Below are positions 9,165 to 18,126 of a stretch of DNA of 64,000 bases, one piece after another. The DNA is taken from positions 1 through 64,000 of the forward strand of contig CAYMFM010000011.1 of NCBI GenBank assembly GCA_964389685.1. The letters run 5' to 3'. A program made the position numbers and the translations under genes. Origin of the DNA: G020353115 sp964389685. GTDB taxonomy: Bacteria > Bacteroidota > Bacteroidia > Bacteroidales > VadinHA17. How positions within the stretch are numbered: the first letter of the stretch is position 1; every line of letters begins with the position of its first letter. A model generated the notes under the pieces. It was not told where the DNA came from. It made no database searches and saw only the letters and a list, made by a program, of their open reading frames with translations.

Positions 9165-9528
9165 TAAAACCCTGGTGTTTGTTTAAATATACTACTTTTT
9201 CAATAGCATTGGGAAGATATGTACAAAAATACACAAATGAACCAAATATTTTATTCCGGTCTGGTTTGGAAATCAAATAATTATCAACCATGTATTGATA
9301 AGATACCTGTAAATCCGAACCAGTCGTAGTATCACTGAATAATGTAAGTTGACTGCCTGCGTGACCCGCTCCTGAGTCGATCCGTAGTCAATCAATCTTA
9401 TATGTCATTTTGGCATTTCCCCAATAATAAGTCTGCCATATTTGCAGTTTTATTGGATTGGTATTCGATTTGACCGGTAGATATCAAAATGAATCAATGT
9501 TTAATTTTTTAAATTGGAGGTTAAAATC
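9165..9528. other. Gene-free divergent spacer between the permease and hsp20
   Basis: This spacer must hold the promoters for two divergent genes. The minus strand has a TATTTTTG -7-type box at 9231-9224. On the plus strand, TTTGC near 9440 and a TATTCGATTTG segment near 9466 are weak promoter candidates for hsp20. A good GGAGG ribosome binding site at 9516-9520 precedes the hsp20 ATG. I see no ORF or repeat here. Confidence 0.5.
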
Positions 9529-9966
9529 ATGTTACCAATAATCAGAAAACGGGCAATATGGCCTGACTTGACAAGAGATTTTTTCAACGACGATTTTTTC
9601 TATCCCGTCGTTAAGCGGAACAACTATTTTTCGAATAATCCGGCTGTAAACATTTCAGAAGATGACGAGCAGTTTACGATTGAGCTGGCTGCTCCCGGGC
9701 TTGATAAGAAGGATCTTCACATTAACCTGAATGATGATCTGCTGACCATTTCTGCAGAGTGTAAGGAGGAGAATAATGAAGAGCAAGAAGGTAAATGGAC
9801 CCGGCAGGAGTTTAATTACCGGTCGTTTTGCAGATCATTCAGCTTACCCGAAACGGTTGACAATGATAAGATCAAGGCGGTTCATAAAAATGGCATCCTG
9901 ACGATTCAAATTCCAAAAATGGAAGAGAACAAAACGACGTTGTCAAGGGATATAAAGATCGGATAG
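9529..9966 (+). CDS. Small heat shock protein, Hsp20/alpha-crystallin family
   Basis: The 145-residue protein has the alpha-crystallin domain: VNISEDDEQFTIELAAPGLDKKD at its start and the A-x-x-x-N-G-I-L-x-I signature (AVHKNGILTIQIP) near the end. It is an ATP-independent holdase that binds unfolding proteins in the cytoplasm. I start it at the ATG at 9529 because a GGAGG lies 8 nt upstream; the in-frame TTG at 9514 would sit before that site. It is a single-gene unit, convergent with the flavodiiron operon, with a perfect palindrome after its stop. Confidence 0.95.
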   Translation: MLPIIRKRAIWPDLTRDFFNDDFFYPVVKRNNYFSNNPAVNISEDDEQFTIELAAPGLDKKDLHINLNDDLLTISAECKEENNEEQEGKWTRQEFNYRSFCRSFSLPETVDNDKIKAVHKNGILTIQIPKMEENKTTLSRDIKIG

Positions 9967-9984
9967 TTCGGAAATCAGGCACAA

Positions 9985-10014
9985 CGTAGAGACGCCATGC
10001 ATGGCGTCTCTACG
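9985..10014. repeat. Perfect 30-bp palindrome (REP-like) between convergent genes
   Basis: CGTAGAGACGCCATG (9985-9999) and its exact complement (10000-10014) form a palindrome with no loop. It lies between the hsp20 stop and the end of the flavodiiron gene on the opposite strand. There is no T-run on either side, so it is not a classic intrinsic terminator. The GTAGAGACGC arm resembles palindromic repeats I know from other bacteria; calling it a member of such a family is inference. Confidence 0.75.
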
Positions 10015-10077
10015 GTATCGATCGAATATAACCGGAAATCCTGTCTGCATAAAATTATAAACGAATCGGAAAACCGG

Positions 10078-11301
10078 TCATTCTGCAGCTTCGCTCTGGT
10101 TCAACACTTTCTCCGCAAAATTTTTCCCGAATTGTTTTAACTCATCGACTGTCTCTCCATGGGGATAAAACTTAACACTCACCGGATCCTGGGCTATTAC
10201 AAGCTTCAAATTCCGGAGGGTATCTTCAATCAGTTTTACTGCTTCACCACTCCATCCAAACGAGCCGAACGCAGCAGCTAATTTCCGCTTGTCCCTCATG
10301 GGATTGATCAAACCAAACAGTTTGTATACAGGAATCAGTGTATTCTGGTTGATGGTTGGTGAGCCAACCAGGAGGGCATCACTCTTAATGATTTTCTCTT
10401 CCAGCTCTCCCGGAGACATGTTTTCAATATCCGCCAGGTCCACTTCAACTTTTCCGGATGTTGTAATGCCTTCTGCGATCAGTTTTGCCATAATCCCGGT
10501 ATATCCATAGGCAGAAACATAGGCAATGAGCACCCTTTTACCACCATTCTCTTTGATTTTCAAATATTCCAGCGAATATCTTTCAGAAAGATCAACATAT
10601 TTTTTCCAGTTTTCTCGTAGTATAGGCCCATGTCCAGGACATATTGCCTGTATCTCCAGCGGTTTGATTTTTTCAATCGCCTTCAACATAAATTTGCTAA
10701 AAGGTTTCAGAATAACATCAAAATAATATTTGAATGCATCGTCAAAATCACCAATCCGGTCATCGAACATACCCGGGTCACAATAATGGCAGCCAAACGA
10801 ATCGCATGTAAATAAAAGCTGATCTTCTTCGAGGTAGGTATATATGCTATCGGGCCAGTGCAAGTTAGGGGCTCCGATGAACCGCAGGGTTCTGTCTCCC
10901 AGATCAAGCAGGTCTCCATCCTTTACCTGATGCGACCTAAAATTCTCCCCCATAATCTCCTTAAGGTACTTTATAGCATTTCCACTGCCAAGCACAGTGG
11001 CATTCGGGGCAAGGTTTAACAGGTTTTTCAAGTTACCAGAATGATCCGGCTCGGTATGGTTCAAAATAATGTATTCGATTTCCGAAGGGTTAACAACGGA
11101 CCGGACCTTTTCAAGGTAGGTATCCCAGAATTTCTCTTTACTCGTTTCAATGATGGTTTTCTTCTGAGCATTTATGAAATAAGAATTGTAGGTTGTCCCA
11201 TATTGGGTCTCCATTACGATATCAAAGGTGACAATATCGTAATCCAGTATTCCAATCCAACTGACATCAGGAGTAATTTGCAAAACGTGAGGATCTTTCA
11301 T
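10078..11301 (-). CDS. Flavodiiron protein (A-type flavoprotein, FprA-like)
   Basis: The N-terminal metallo-beta-lactamase-like domain shows the di-iron ligands: H-x-E-x-D-H in NHTEPDHSG, the Asp in TCDSFGCHY and the His in CPGHGP. The C-terminal flavodoxin domain has the FMN phosphate loop (VLIAYVSAYGYTG). Such proteins reduce oxygen or nitric oxide to water or nitrous oxide in the cytoplasm of anaerobes. I start at the ATG at 11301 (MKDPHVLQITPDVSWIG), the usual start of the family and 10 nt after psd; the ATG at 11325 would overlap psd. It is last in the rsfS-to-fprA operon. Confidence 0.93.
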   Translation of the reverse strand: MKDPHVLQITPDVSWIGILDYDIVTFDIVMETQYGTTYNSYFINAQKKTIIETSKEKFWDTYLEKVRSVVNPSEIEYIILNHTEPDHSGNLKNLLNLAPNATVLGSGNAIKYLKEIMGENFRSHQVKDGDLLDLGDRTLRFIGAPNLHWPDSIYTYLEEDQLLFTCDSFGCHYCDPGMFDDRIGDFDDAFKYYFDVILKPFSKFMLKAIEKIKPLEIQAICPGHGPILRENWKKYVDLSERYSLEYLKIKENGGKRVLIAYVSAYGYTGIMAKLIAEGITTSGKVEVDLADIENMSPGELEEKIIKSDALLVGSPTINQNTLIPVYKLFGLINPMRDKRKLAAAFGSFGWSGEAVKLIEDTLRNLKLVIAQDPVSVKFYPHGETVDELKQFGKNFAEKVLNQSEAAE

Positions 11302-11311
11302 GTCCAAAGGT

Positions 11312-11968
11312 TTAAATCTCCGCAATAACGGTTTTATTGCCTCTCACGGACTGGTGAAGGTTTATTTTTATGTTTAGGTCGACCGGCAACAGCAGGTCTA
11401 CTCTGGATCCGAATTTGATAAAGCCGAGCTGGTCTCCCTGATTAACCGTTTCATTCATGCTGGCATAACTGACAATTCTTCTCGCCATTATGCCAGCAAT
11501 CTGCCGGATCATCAATTCACAGCCATTACCATTATCAATCACCACGGTAGACCGTTCGTTATCGGTTGAAGATTTCGGATGATAGGCGATCAGGTTTTTA
11601 CCGGGTTTATAATGCAGGTATTTGACCACACCCCCTATGGAATAGTGGTTTACATGGACATTGAAGGCCGACATAAAGATGGATACCTGTATCCTGGTAT
11701 CCTTAAAATATTCCGGTTCTTCGACTTCCTCGATGGCTACAATTTTCCCATCAGCCGGAGCATAGATCAGATCTTCATTTGGTACAATAGCACGAACCGG
11801 TTGACGGAAGAAAAAGAGGACAAAGAGAAAGAGGATTATTGTGCCAACCAGAAAAATCGTCTTATAGAGAAGAACTGGTGACAGGACATGAAAAACGATT
11901 AAATTCAGGATTACCAGTATAAGAAACAGGTTAAAAAGCAACCGATAGCCCTCTTTATGAATTACCAT
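11312..11968 (-). CDS. psd: Phosphatidylserine decarboxylase, short archaeal-type
   Basis: This short proenzyme (about 218 residues) ends with the self-cleavage motif FGSRVDLLLP, whose Ser becomes the pyruvoyl prosthetic group. Two hydrophobic segments at the N-terminus place it at the inner membrane. It converts phosphatidylserine to phosphatidylethanolamine. cdsA, which makes the CDP-diacylglycerol precursor, lies just upstream in the same operon; pssA is not in the window. I prefer the ATG at 11968 (MVIHKEGY, the family's usual N-terminus) over the ATG at 11980. Confidence 0.93.
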   Translation of the reverse strand: MVIHKEGYRLLFNLFLILVILNLIVFHVLSPVLLYKTIFLVGTIILFLFVLFFFRQPVRAIVPNEDLIYAPADGKIVAIEEVEEPEYFKDTRIQVSIFMSAFNVHVNHYSIGGVVKYLHYKPGKNLIAYHPKSSTDNERSTVVIDNGNGCELMIRQIAGIMARRIVSYASMNETVNQGDQLGFIKFGSRVDLLLPVDLNIKINLHQSVRGNKTVIAEI

Positions 11969-12001
11969 AAGCATAATCAAAGTGGCAAAGTTACATTTTT
12001 T

Positions 12002-12889
12002 TCAACTAATAAGTTTCAGATAGGTGAAAACAACGGGGGAAGAGAGCAATATGCCATCAAACCGGTCGAGCAATCCTCCGTGCCCCGGGAAGAGCTTTCC
12101 GGAATCTTTCACACCGATACTTCGTTTAAAGAGCGATTCGGTCAGGTCACCGAATGTCCCGATGGTAACGATAATAAAGGTAATTGCCAACCAGTCAACC
12201 AATCTGATGTGATTAAAAAACAGGGAAAGGAGATAGGAAGCGATGAAGGCGATTATGGCTCCTCCGAAGAATCCCTCCCAGCTTTTTTTTGGTGAGATGC
12301 GTTTAAACAACCGGTGTTTCCCAAACGGGATACCCACAAGATAGGCTCCTGTATCGTTAGCCCAGAAGAGTATGAAAAAACCCAGTAGTATTTGTGGTGA
12401 ATAGATGATGGATTCGGGTGGCTGGAAAATGAAGTTGACAGCATCGAGCTTCTCTTCCGGGTTACTAAGTGTAAATAGTTCACCATTCGGACTAAATACA
12501 AAATAATTAAAAAGTGATATGGGTACGGCGATATAGATTAACCCGAGGAACGTATAGGCAATGTTGGTAAAGGGCCGATTATGTTTCTTATAGAGTTCAT
12601 TGATAAAAACAAGGATAATGAGGGGGATAAAGACGAAGAAAAACTTCTGATTCAAAAATTCAATGGCATACAAAAAGTTGAGAACGAAAAAGAGGATCCC
12701 GATCAATATTCCAAAATAGGTTTGTGGTCTTACTTTTGCCATATGAGACAGGGAGTAAAACTCATACAAACCGGCAGCAAGAGCGAGCAGAAAGAGGAAG
12801 AAAAATGATATGCTGCTAAAGGTAATTCCCGTTATGATAAGGAAAACAATTAGAATACCGGTAATGGTTCTTTTGACAAGGTTGCTCAA
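12002..12889 (-). CDS. cdsA: Phosphatidate cytidylyltransferase
   Basis: The 295-residue polytopic membrane protein ends with the CdsA signature, visible as SLFKRSIGVKDSGKLFPGHG followed by GLLDRFDG. It makes CDP-diacylglycerol from phosphatidic acid and CTP, the branch point of phospholipid synthesis. Length and number of helices (about eight) are normal for the family. Its start codon overlaps the stop of the DUF2007 gene (ATGA), and psd follows after a short gap. Confidence 0.95.
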   Translation of the reverse strand: MSNLVKRTITGILIVFLIITGITFSSISFFFLFLLALAAGLYEFYSLSHMAKVRPQTYFGILIGILFFVLNFLYAIEFLNQKFFFVFIPLIILVFINELYKKHNRPFTNIAYTFLGLIYIAVPISLFNYFVFSPNGELFTLSNPEEKLDAVNFIFQPPESIIYSPQILLGFFILFWANDTGAYLVGIPFGKHRLFKRISPKKSWEGFFGGAIIAFIASYLLSLFFNHIRLVDWLAITFIIVTIGTFGDLTESLFKRSIGVKDSGKLFPGHGGLLDRFDGILLSSPVVFTYLKLIS

Positions 12890-13092
12890 CGTTCAAATTC
12901 TTTAATGAGTAATAGTGCTTTGATCATATTATCCCTGTTTACATATACCTCAATGTCGCCAAATGTATTATAGGTAGAATCCCGTTTATTAACGACAACT
13001 GCTTCTATTCCATTATCATGAAGCATTTGTTTTGCTAATTCGGCGATGTACAATTGATCGGTAGAATATATGGTAGTCCAATTCTTATCCAT
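12886..13092 (-). CDS. DUF2007-type small protein
   Basis: The 68-residue protein MDKNWTTIYSTDQLYIAELA... matches the DUF2007 layout: an alpha-beta domain that senses or binds something unknown, often described as a putative signal-transducing protein. I start at the ATG at 13092, 7 nt after the ftsH stop; the upstream ATG at 13146 would run into ftsH. It overlaps cdsA by 4 nt. No catalytic residues can be seen. In Bacteroidota this gene is often next to cdsA, which fits here. Confidence 0.75.
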   Translation of the reverse strand: MDKNWTTIYSTDQLYIAELAKQMLHDNGIEAVVVNKRDSTYNTFGDIEVYVNRDNMIKALLLIKEFER

Positions 13093-13099
13093 CCGGATT

Positions 13100-15217
13100 T
13101 CATTTGCCGTTTGATTTTGCCGGTGTTTTTTTTCTGGGTATTTCAACCTTTCCTTTCACCGATGTGGGACTTGCATTTTTTCGTGCGGTGGATTTCTTTT
13201 TTTCAGTTGTTTTCTTGCGAGCCTGCACTGTTTGTTCTAATTCACGGGTAGGTATTCCCCATTTTCTTTTTCCAAAGATTTTCTCCAGATCTTCGCTGAA
13301 TATCACCTCTTTTTCAAGCAACTGTTCAGCCAGGGTAGTCAATCCTTTCTTGTTCTTTATGAGGATATCTTTAGCCCTCTTGTAGTCCTGTTCAATAATT
13401 CTATTCACCTCTTCATCGATTGCTTCGGCTGTTTTCTCACTATAGGGTTTGTTAAACGCATACTCATTTTGTCCCGATGAGTCATAAAAGCTAATGTTCC
13501 CGATTTTTTCACTCATCCCGAAGTAGGTTACCATGGCATAGGCTTGTTTGGTCACTTTTTCGAGGTCATTCAGTGCACCGGTAGAGATCTTTCCAAAGGT
13601 CAGTTCTTCGGATGCTCTACCGCCCAGGGCTGCTGAGAGTTCGTCGTGCATCTGTTCGGTGGTGGTCAATTGCCTTTCTTCGGGCAGATACCATGCGGCT
13701 CCCAGTGCTCTTCCCCGCGGAATAATGGTAACTTTCACCAGCGGATTGGCATGTTCCAGCAGCCAGCTAACGGTTGCATGTCCGGCTTCATGAAATGCAA
13801 TGGTCCTTTTCTCCTGTGGAGATATGATCTTATTTTTCCGTTCCAGGCCTCCAACGATTCTGTCAACGGCATCGAGGAAATCCTGTCTTTCAACCTCTTT
13901 TTTATTTTTCCTGGCTGCAATAAGGGCTGCCTCATTACATACATTGGCAATATCCGCACCCGAAAATCCCGGGGTTTGTTTGGAAAGGAAATCGATATCG
14001 AAATTTTTGGCAAGTTTCAGGGGTCTGAGGTGGACTTTAAAAATCTCTTTCCGTTCATTCAGATCGGGCAATTCCACATGGATCTGGCGGTCGAATCGTC
14101 CGGCTCTCAGCAGGGCTCTATCCAGCACATCTGCCCTGTTGGTAGCTGCAAGGATAATCACCCCCACGTTGGTTCCAAACCCATCCATTTCAGTAAGCAG
14201 CTGATTCAGTGTATTTTCACGTTCATCATTAGCGCCAAAGTTTGGATTTCTTCCTCTTGCCCGGCCAACGGCATCAATCTCATCGATAAACACGATACAG
14301 GGAGCTTTCTCTTTTGCCTGTTTGAACAGATCACGGACACGGGAGGCTCCGACACCGACGAACATCTCCACAAAATCGGATCCTGAAATGGAGAAGAAGG
14401 GAACATTGGCTTCTCCGGCAACGGCTTTTGCCAGCAGTGTTTTTCCGGTTCCCGGAGGCCCTACCAGCAGGGCTCCTTTGGGTATTTTACCTCCCAGTTC
14501 GGTATATTTCTTCGGCTTTTTCAGGAAATCAACAATTTCCCTCACTTCCATTTTTGCCTCTTCCAGGCCGGCAACATCTTTAAAATCGATCATAATGTTC
14601 GACTCCTTGTCAAAAATCTTTGCTTTTGATTTGCCCACACTGAATATACCGCCTGCTCCTCCCCCTCCTGCTCCACCGCTCATCCTGCGAAAAATGAACA
14701 TCCAGACTACTACAAGAAGGGCTAATGGGATTAGCCATCCCAGGAGGTCCCCGAGGATGTTTTTCCTGTTCTCATAACTTACATTGATCCGCTCATTATC
14801 TGCGTAACCGTACTTTGCTTCTGCTTCTTCCAACCGGTCTTCCAGGTAATCTCCCGATGGGATGGTCAACACGTAATGGGGACCAGAAGCCGGCAAACCA
14901 CCAAATCCTTTGGATTTAATATCCGGATAACGTTCGGAGGTAACCGCTTCAGGGGTCAGGTAGATCTCTGCACTCTCCTTATTGATCACCACAATTTTTG
15001 CGATATCTTTGTTCTGGATCAATTGCTGCTCCAACTTGAGCATGTCGATCTTTTTAGCTCCTGACCCGCTATAAATCAGCTGTATGGCTAAAATTGCAAC
15101 TGCAATCCCTCCATAAATCCAATAGGCATTGAATTTTGGTTTCCCGGGTTTTCCGGATTTTCCGGATTTATTGTTTGAATCCGACCCGGGATTTCCATTG
15201 AATTTTTTTTCTGCCAT
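13100..15217 (-). CDS. ftsH: ATP-dependent zinc metalloprotease FtsH
   Basis: The 705-residue protein has a basic N-terminus with a first membrane helix (YGGIAVAILAIQLIY), a periplasmic domain and a second helix (LLGWLIPLALLVVVWMFIF). A Gly-rich linker leads to an AAA+ domain with Walker A (GPPGTGKT), Walker B (CIVFIDEID) and the second region of homology (ATNRADVLDRALLRAGRFD). The peptidase domain carries HEAGH. It degrades membrane and short-lived proteins as a hexamer. The C-terminal 50 residues are Lys/Thr-rich. It starts 2 nt after rsfS. Its place beside cdsA and psd fits FtsH control of envelope lipids, which is inference. Confidence 0.97.
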   Translation of the reverse strand: MAEKKFNGNPGSDSNNKSGKSGKPGKPKFNAYWIYGGIAVAILAIQLIYSGSGAKKIDMLKLEQQLIQNKDIAKIVVINKESAEIYLTPEAVTSERYPDIKSKGFGGLPASGPHYVLTIPSGDYLEDRLEEAEAKYGYADNERINVSYENRKNILGDLLGWLIPLALLVVVWMFIFRRMSGGAGGGGAGGIFSVGKSKAKIFDKESNIMIDFKDVAGLEEAKMEVREIVDFLKKPKKYTELGGKIPKGALLVGPPGTGKTLLAKAVAGEANVPFFSISGSDFVEMFVGVGASRVRDLFKQAKEKAPCIVFIDEIDAVGRARGRNPNFGANDERENTLNQLLTEMDGFGTNVGVIILAATNRADVLDRALLRAGRFDRQIHVELPDLNERKEIFKVHLRPLKLAKNFDIDFLSKQTPGFSGADIANVCNEAALIAARKNKKEVERQDFLDAVDRIVGGLERKNKIISPQEKRTIAFHEAGHATVSWLLEHANPLVKVTIIPRGRALGAAWYLPEERQLTTTEQMHDELSAALGGRASEELTFGKISTGALNDLEKVTKQAYAMVTYFGMSEKIGNISFYDSSGQNEYAFNKPYSEKTAEAIDEEVNRIIEQDYKRAKDILIKNKKGLTTLAEQLLEKEVIFSEDLEKIFGKRKWGIPTRELEQTVQARKKTTEKKKSTARKNASPTSVKGKVEIPRKKTPAKSNGK

Positions 15218-15219
15218 TT

Positions 15220-15606
15220 CTATTTCCCTCCTAAACCATTCTCTTCAACGTGCGCTATGTTCGCATCCGCCCATAACTCTTCAAGGTTATAAAAATCCCT
15301 GAATTCTTTTTGAAAAATGTGTACCACAACATCACCATAATCAAGCAGTACCCATTGTGCATTTTCCATACCTTCCCGGTGCCACACCTTTTCCCCAAGA
15401 TCTTCTCTCACCCTCTCTTCAACTGATTCAGCAATAGCACTTACCTGGATATTTGAATTTCCATGGCAAATAACAAAAAACTGACAAAATGAGTTCTCCA
15501 ATACGGTTAAATCCACTGTAACGATATCGCTTCCCTTCTTGTTCTGAATTCCCTGTACAATTGTTTCTATTAGACGTTCAGTATCAACAATTTCAGTTTT
15601 TTGCAT
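15220..15606 (-). CDS. rsfS: Ribosome silencing factor RsfS
   Basis: The 128-residue protein belongs to the RsfS/DUF143 family: a nucleotidyltransferase-like fold without a catalytic site, with the typical segments FFVICHGNSNIQVSAIAESVEE, WVLLDYGDVVVHIF and YNLEELWADA. It binds ribosomal protein uL14 and keeps the subunits apart when nutrients are low. It is the first gene of the operon that runs on through ftsH, DUF2007, cdsA, psd and the flavodiiron gene. Confidence 0.95.
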   Translation of the reverse strand: MQKTEIVDTERLIETIVQGIQNKKGSDIVTVDLTVLENSFCQFFVICHGNSNIQVSAIAESVEERVREDLGEKVWHREGMENAQWVLLDYGDVVVHIFQKEFRDFYNLEELWADANIAHVEENGLGGK

Positions 15607-15622
15607 CGAGAAAAAATATGCA

Positions 15623-15630
15623 CAAAGGTA
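15623..15630 (-). promoter_or_regulatory. Probable -7 box of the rsfS-ftsH operon
   Basis: TACCTTTG on the minus strand fits the Bacteroidota -7 consensus TAnnTTTG and lies 17 nt before the rsfS ATG, implying a very short leader. The -33 element is weak: TTTC is present at a 23-nt spacing instead of TTTG at 19 to 21. Confidence 0.5.
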
Positions 15631-15826
15631 ATCAATTTTTAATTATTCAGCCCGAAAATGGATTATCTCAGGCATTTAATGGTACCCTTCATCTACGGTA
15701 CAATTTGAGTGCCAGCAAATCCATTTTACCTGAATTTTTTACTTTTTTTTAGCCGGAAGTTGTAATATTGAATATGCATTTACGGATCAGGAATTTATTA
15801 TACCATTAAAACAGGACGCATTGATC

Positions 15827-16564
15827 ATGATTGGAATGAACATCGTAAGGAAAAACAGGGTTATCTCCACCAATACCCTTGCCCTTGAGTTGCTTAAAAA
15901 AGAGGTGTTGCCTGAAGGGACGATCATCTGGGCTGATGAACAAACGAAAGGCCGCGGACATGCAGGCAATTCCTGGGAAAGTGAAGCCGGGAAAAACCTT
16001 ACCTTTTCCGTCGTATTATACCCCCATTTCCTGAATATTGAAGCACAATTCATGCTGTCAAAAGTGACTTCACTCGCCATTGTTGACTTCTTATCTGAAA
16101 ACATTGACCATAGCACCATAAAATGGCCAAACGATATCTATGTGGGAAATGACAAAATTGCAGGCATTCTCATTGAGAATTCAATCATCGGATCTGAATT
16201 CGACCATTTCATTATCGGCATCGGGCTGAATGTAAATCAGACACATTTCCTAAGTGATGCACCCAATCCTATCTCTATGCGGCTAATTACCGGAACCACA
16301 TTTGATCTTGAAGAGACCTTGCACTCCCTCTGTGAAAAGTTGGAAAAGCGATACACACAATTAATTAGCAACCAAGTGGACGAAATAGATCAGGAGTATT
16401 TATCTAACCTGTTCAGGTACAATGCGTTCTATTCTTATCGGCACGGAAAGGATATTTTTTCTGCCAGAATTACCGGTATCGATTCGTTCGGAGTATTGAT
16501 ACTTGAGACGGAAACGGGAAAGATACGGAAATTTAGATTCCAGGAGATAGATTATATTCTATAG
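15827..16564 (+). CDS. birA: Biotin--[acetyl-CoA-carboxylase] ligase
   Basis: The product of about 245 residues is a class I biotin protein ligase without a DNA-binding domain. It has the biotinyl-AMP loop (KGRGHAGNSW), the KWPND motif with IYVGNDKIAGILIE, and the C-terminal SH3-like domain. It joins biotin to carboxylase subunits in two ATP-dependent steps. Without an HTH it cannot act as the biotin-operon repressor. I start at the ATG at 15827; the longer reading begins with a TTG two codons earlier. It is divergent from rsfS. Confidence 0.92.
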   Translation: MIGMNIVRKNRVISTNTLALELLKKEVLPEGTIIWADEQTKGRGHAGNSWESEAGKNLTFSVVLYPHFLNIEAQFMLSKVTSLAIVDFLSENIDHSTIKWPNDIYVGNDKIAGILIENSIIGSEFDHFIIGIGLNVNQTHFLSDAPNPISMRLITGTTFDLEETLHSLCEKLEKRYTQLISNQVDEIDQEYLSNLFRYNAFYSYRHGKDIFSARITGIDSFGVLILETETGKIRKFRFQEIDYIL

Positions 16565-16648
16565 AAAATAAAGAATAGTATTCGCCCTGTTATTTTTCCT
16601 GTCCACTCCTGAGGTTTGTGTGAGTTACTTTCTGTATAAACCAATCCC

Positions 16649-17053
16649 TCAGAATTGATGCTGCTCCAATTTATCCACCAGGATATTTACAAACTCCTGC
16701 AACGGTTTCTTTGCCAGGGTATTCAGCATCGGATTCAGTTCAGCTTTAAAAGTAATTCTGATACGTGTATCCCTGTCATCAACCCGTTTTAGCTGGATCC
16801 AGAGATGGAAGTCTACCGTTGCCAGGTTATCGCCCGAATATTTAATCACCTTATGTGGTTCTTTATCTACAATTTTCAATCCAACCTCTCCGATTCCGGA
16901 AATGGTAAACCGGCAACTATCCTCGGCTGCCTCCCAGCCACTGATCTTATCCTGCGGAACCAGGTTTTCAAAATTCCTGAAATTGGAAAGAAATTGAAAG
17001 ACTGTTTCTTCCTTCTCCTCAATTTTTCCTATTCTACTTTCGATGGTGGTCAT
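16649..17053 (-). CDS. SRPBCC/START-like domain protein
   Basis: The 134-residue protein fits the helix-grip fold of the SRPBCC superfamily: an N-terminal strand, a helix (ETVFQFLSNFRNFENLVP), a run of alternating strands (CRFTISGIGEVGLKIVD, VDFHLWIQLKRVDDRDTRIRITF) and a long C-terminal helix (KPLQEFVNILVDKLEQ). Such proteins bind hydrophobic ligands in a central cavity; the ligand cannot be told. No signal peptide is present. It lies between pyrE and the convergent birA; there is no sign of an operon. Confidence 0.7.
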   Translation of the reverse strand: MTTIESRIGKIEEKEETVFQFLSNFRNFENLVPQDKISGWEAAEDSCRFTISGIGEVGLKIVDKEPHKVIKYSGDNLATVDFHLWIQLKRVDDRDTRIRITFKAELNPMLNTLAKKPLQEFVNILVDKLEQHQF

Positions 17054-17481
17054 ATTTTTGAATTTCGAATTTCGAATATTGAATTTCGAATTGTGAATTT
17101 GAGAATCTTAAGGCATTTTAGACATTCTGCCAAAGGCCCCATAGGGATGCCTGCCCGTCCAGCAGGCGGGCCTTTGGCACATTCCTATGGAAGAGGCAAT
17201 TAAGGCATTAACTACATTTTCCCGTCTCCCCCTCTCTTCAATCAACTTACTGCCTACTGCTGACTGCGGACTCTTTTAACCCGGTTTTCGCATTACATCT
17301 TTTTGGAACAACTTGAAACCATCTGGAACAATCTGAAACAAAATACTCCACTCATAACTCACTCTTCTTCTCTCCGTCTCTCAGTCACTCCATCTCTCCC
17401 TCTCACTACTCATCACTCACCTCTAATTTTAAGTCAAACTGAATCCAAAACCCTTCATCATTTACTTTTATCTTTTTACTT
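17054..17481. repeat. Gene-free stretch of degenerate short repeats
   Basis: I see no credible gene. The stretch has a degenerate tandem run of GAATTTCGAAT-like units (about 17058-17102), a fragment with the dispersed CATAGGGATGCC word and a GCAGGCGGG hairpin (about 17137-17195), a C/T-rich tract, and TGGAACAATCTGAAAC-like repeats (about 17301-17341). A second C/T-rich tract runs to the end of pyrE. All of it looks like decayed low-complexity DNA. Confidence 0.6.
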
Positions 17482-18126
17482 TTATCTTTTATCTTGAACA
17501 CCCCATTCCCCCGGATTTTTCCTCCATTTTTTCAGGGTCAGGATATCTTCCTTTTGAATATACCCTTTTTCAAGAGCCTGGTCAATTAAAACAGGATAAT
17601 TACCAAGCGTATACAATGTACATTCGGCCCGTTTAAAATTTTCTTCGGCTACCGGGAAGCCATAGGTAAAGATAGCCACCATTCCTTCCACCTCCAGCCC
17701 TGCCTTTCTCAGGGCTTCAACTGCTTTCAGGCTGCTGCCTCCGGTTGAAATCAGGTCTTCCACAACCACCACTTTTTCACAGGGCTTGGTCACCCCTTCA
17801 ATTAAATTCTCAAGCCCGTGTTGTTTGGGATTGGACCGGACATAAACAAATGGTAAATTCAGTTTATGGGCGACCAGCGCACCCTGTGCAATGGCACCGG
17901 TTGCAACACCGGCAATGACCTGGGTTCCCGGAAATTTTTCGTTAATGATCCGGACAAACTCATTCGTAATAAAATCACGGATAACAGGGTAAGACAGCGT
18001 TTTCCGGTTATCGCAATAAATGGGTGACTTCCACCCGGACGCCCAGGTAAACGGGTTTGCTGGTTTTAATTTAATTGCGTTTATTTGCATCAAATACTCG
18101 CTGATTTTTTTCCCGGTATTTTCCAT
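17482..18126 (-). CDS. pyrE: Orotate phosphoribosyltransferase
   Basis: The 214-residue protein has the PRPP-binding loop VVVVEDLISTGGSSLKA, the substrate-side segment NPFTWASGWKSPIYCDNR and the HGLENLIEG loop, as expected for PyrE of normal length. It makes OMP from orotate and PRPP in pyrimidine synthesis. I start at the ATG at 18126 (MENTGKKISEYLMQINAIKL); a start at 18177 would extend it into the divergent NUDIX gene. The two start codons then share one CATG. Confidence 0.95.
   Translation of the reverse strand: MENTGKKISEYLMQINAIKLKPANPFTWASGWKSPIYCDNRKTLSYPVIRDFITNEFVRIINEKFPGTQVIAGVATGAIAQGALVAHKLNLPFVYVRSNPKQHGLENLIEGVTKPCEKVVVVEDLISTGGSSLKAVEALRKAGLEVEGMVAIFTYGFPVAEENFKRAECTLYTLGNYPVLIDQALEKGYIQKEDILTLKKWRKNPGEWGVQDKR

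Noticed and set aside
13646..14386. 246-residue plus-strand frame opposite ftsH
   Set aside because: Antisense to the conserved AAA+ and protease domains; the composition is that of a shadow frame.
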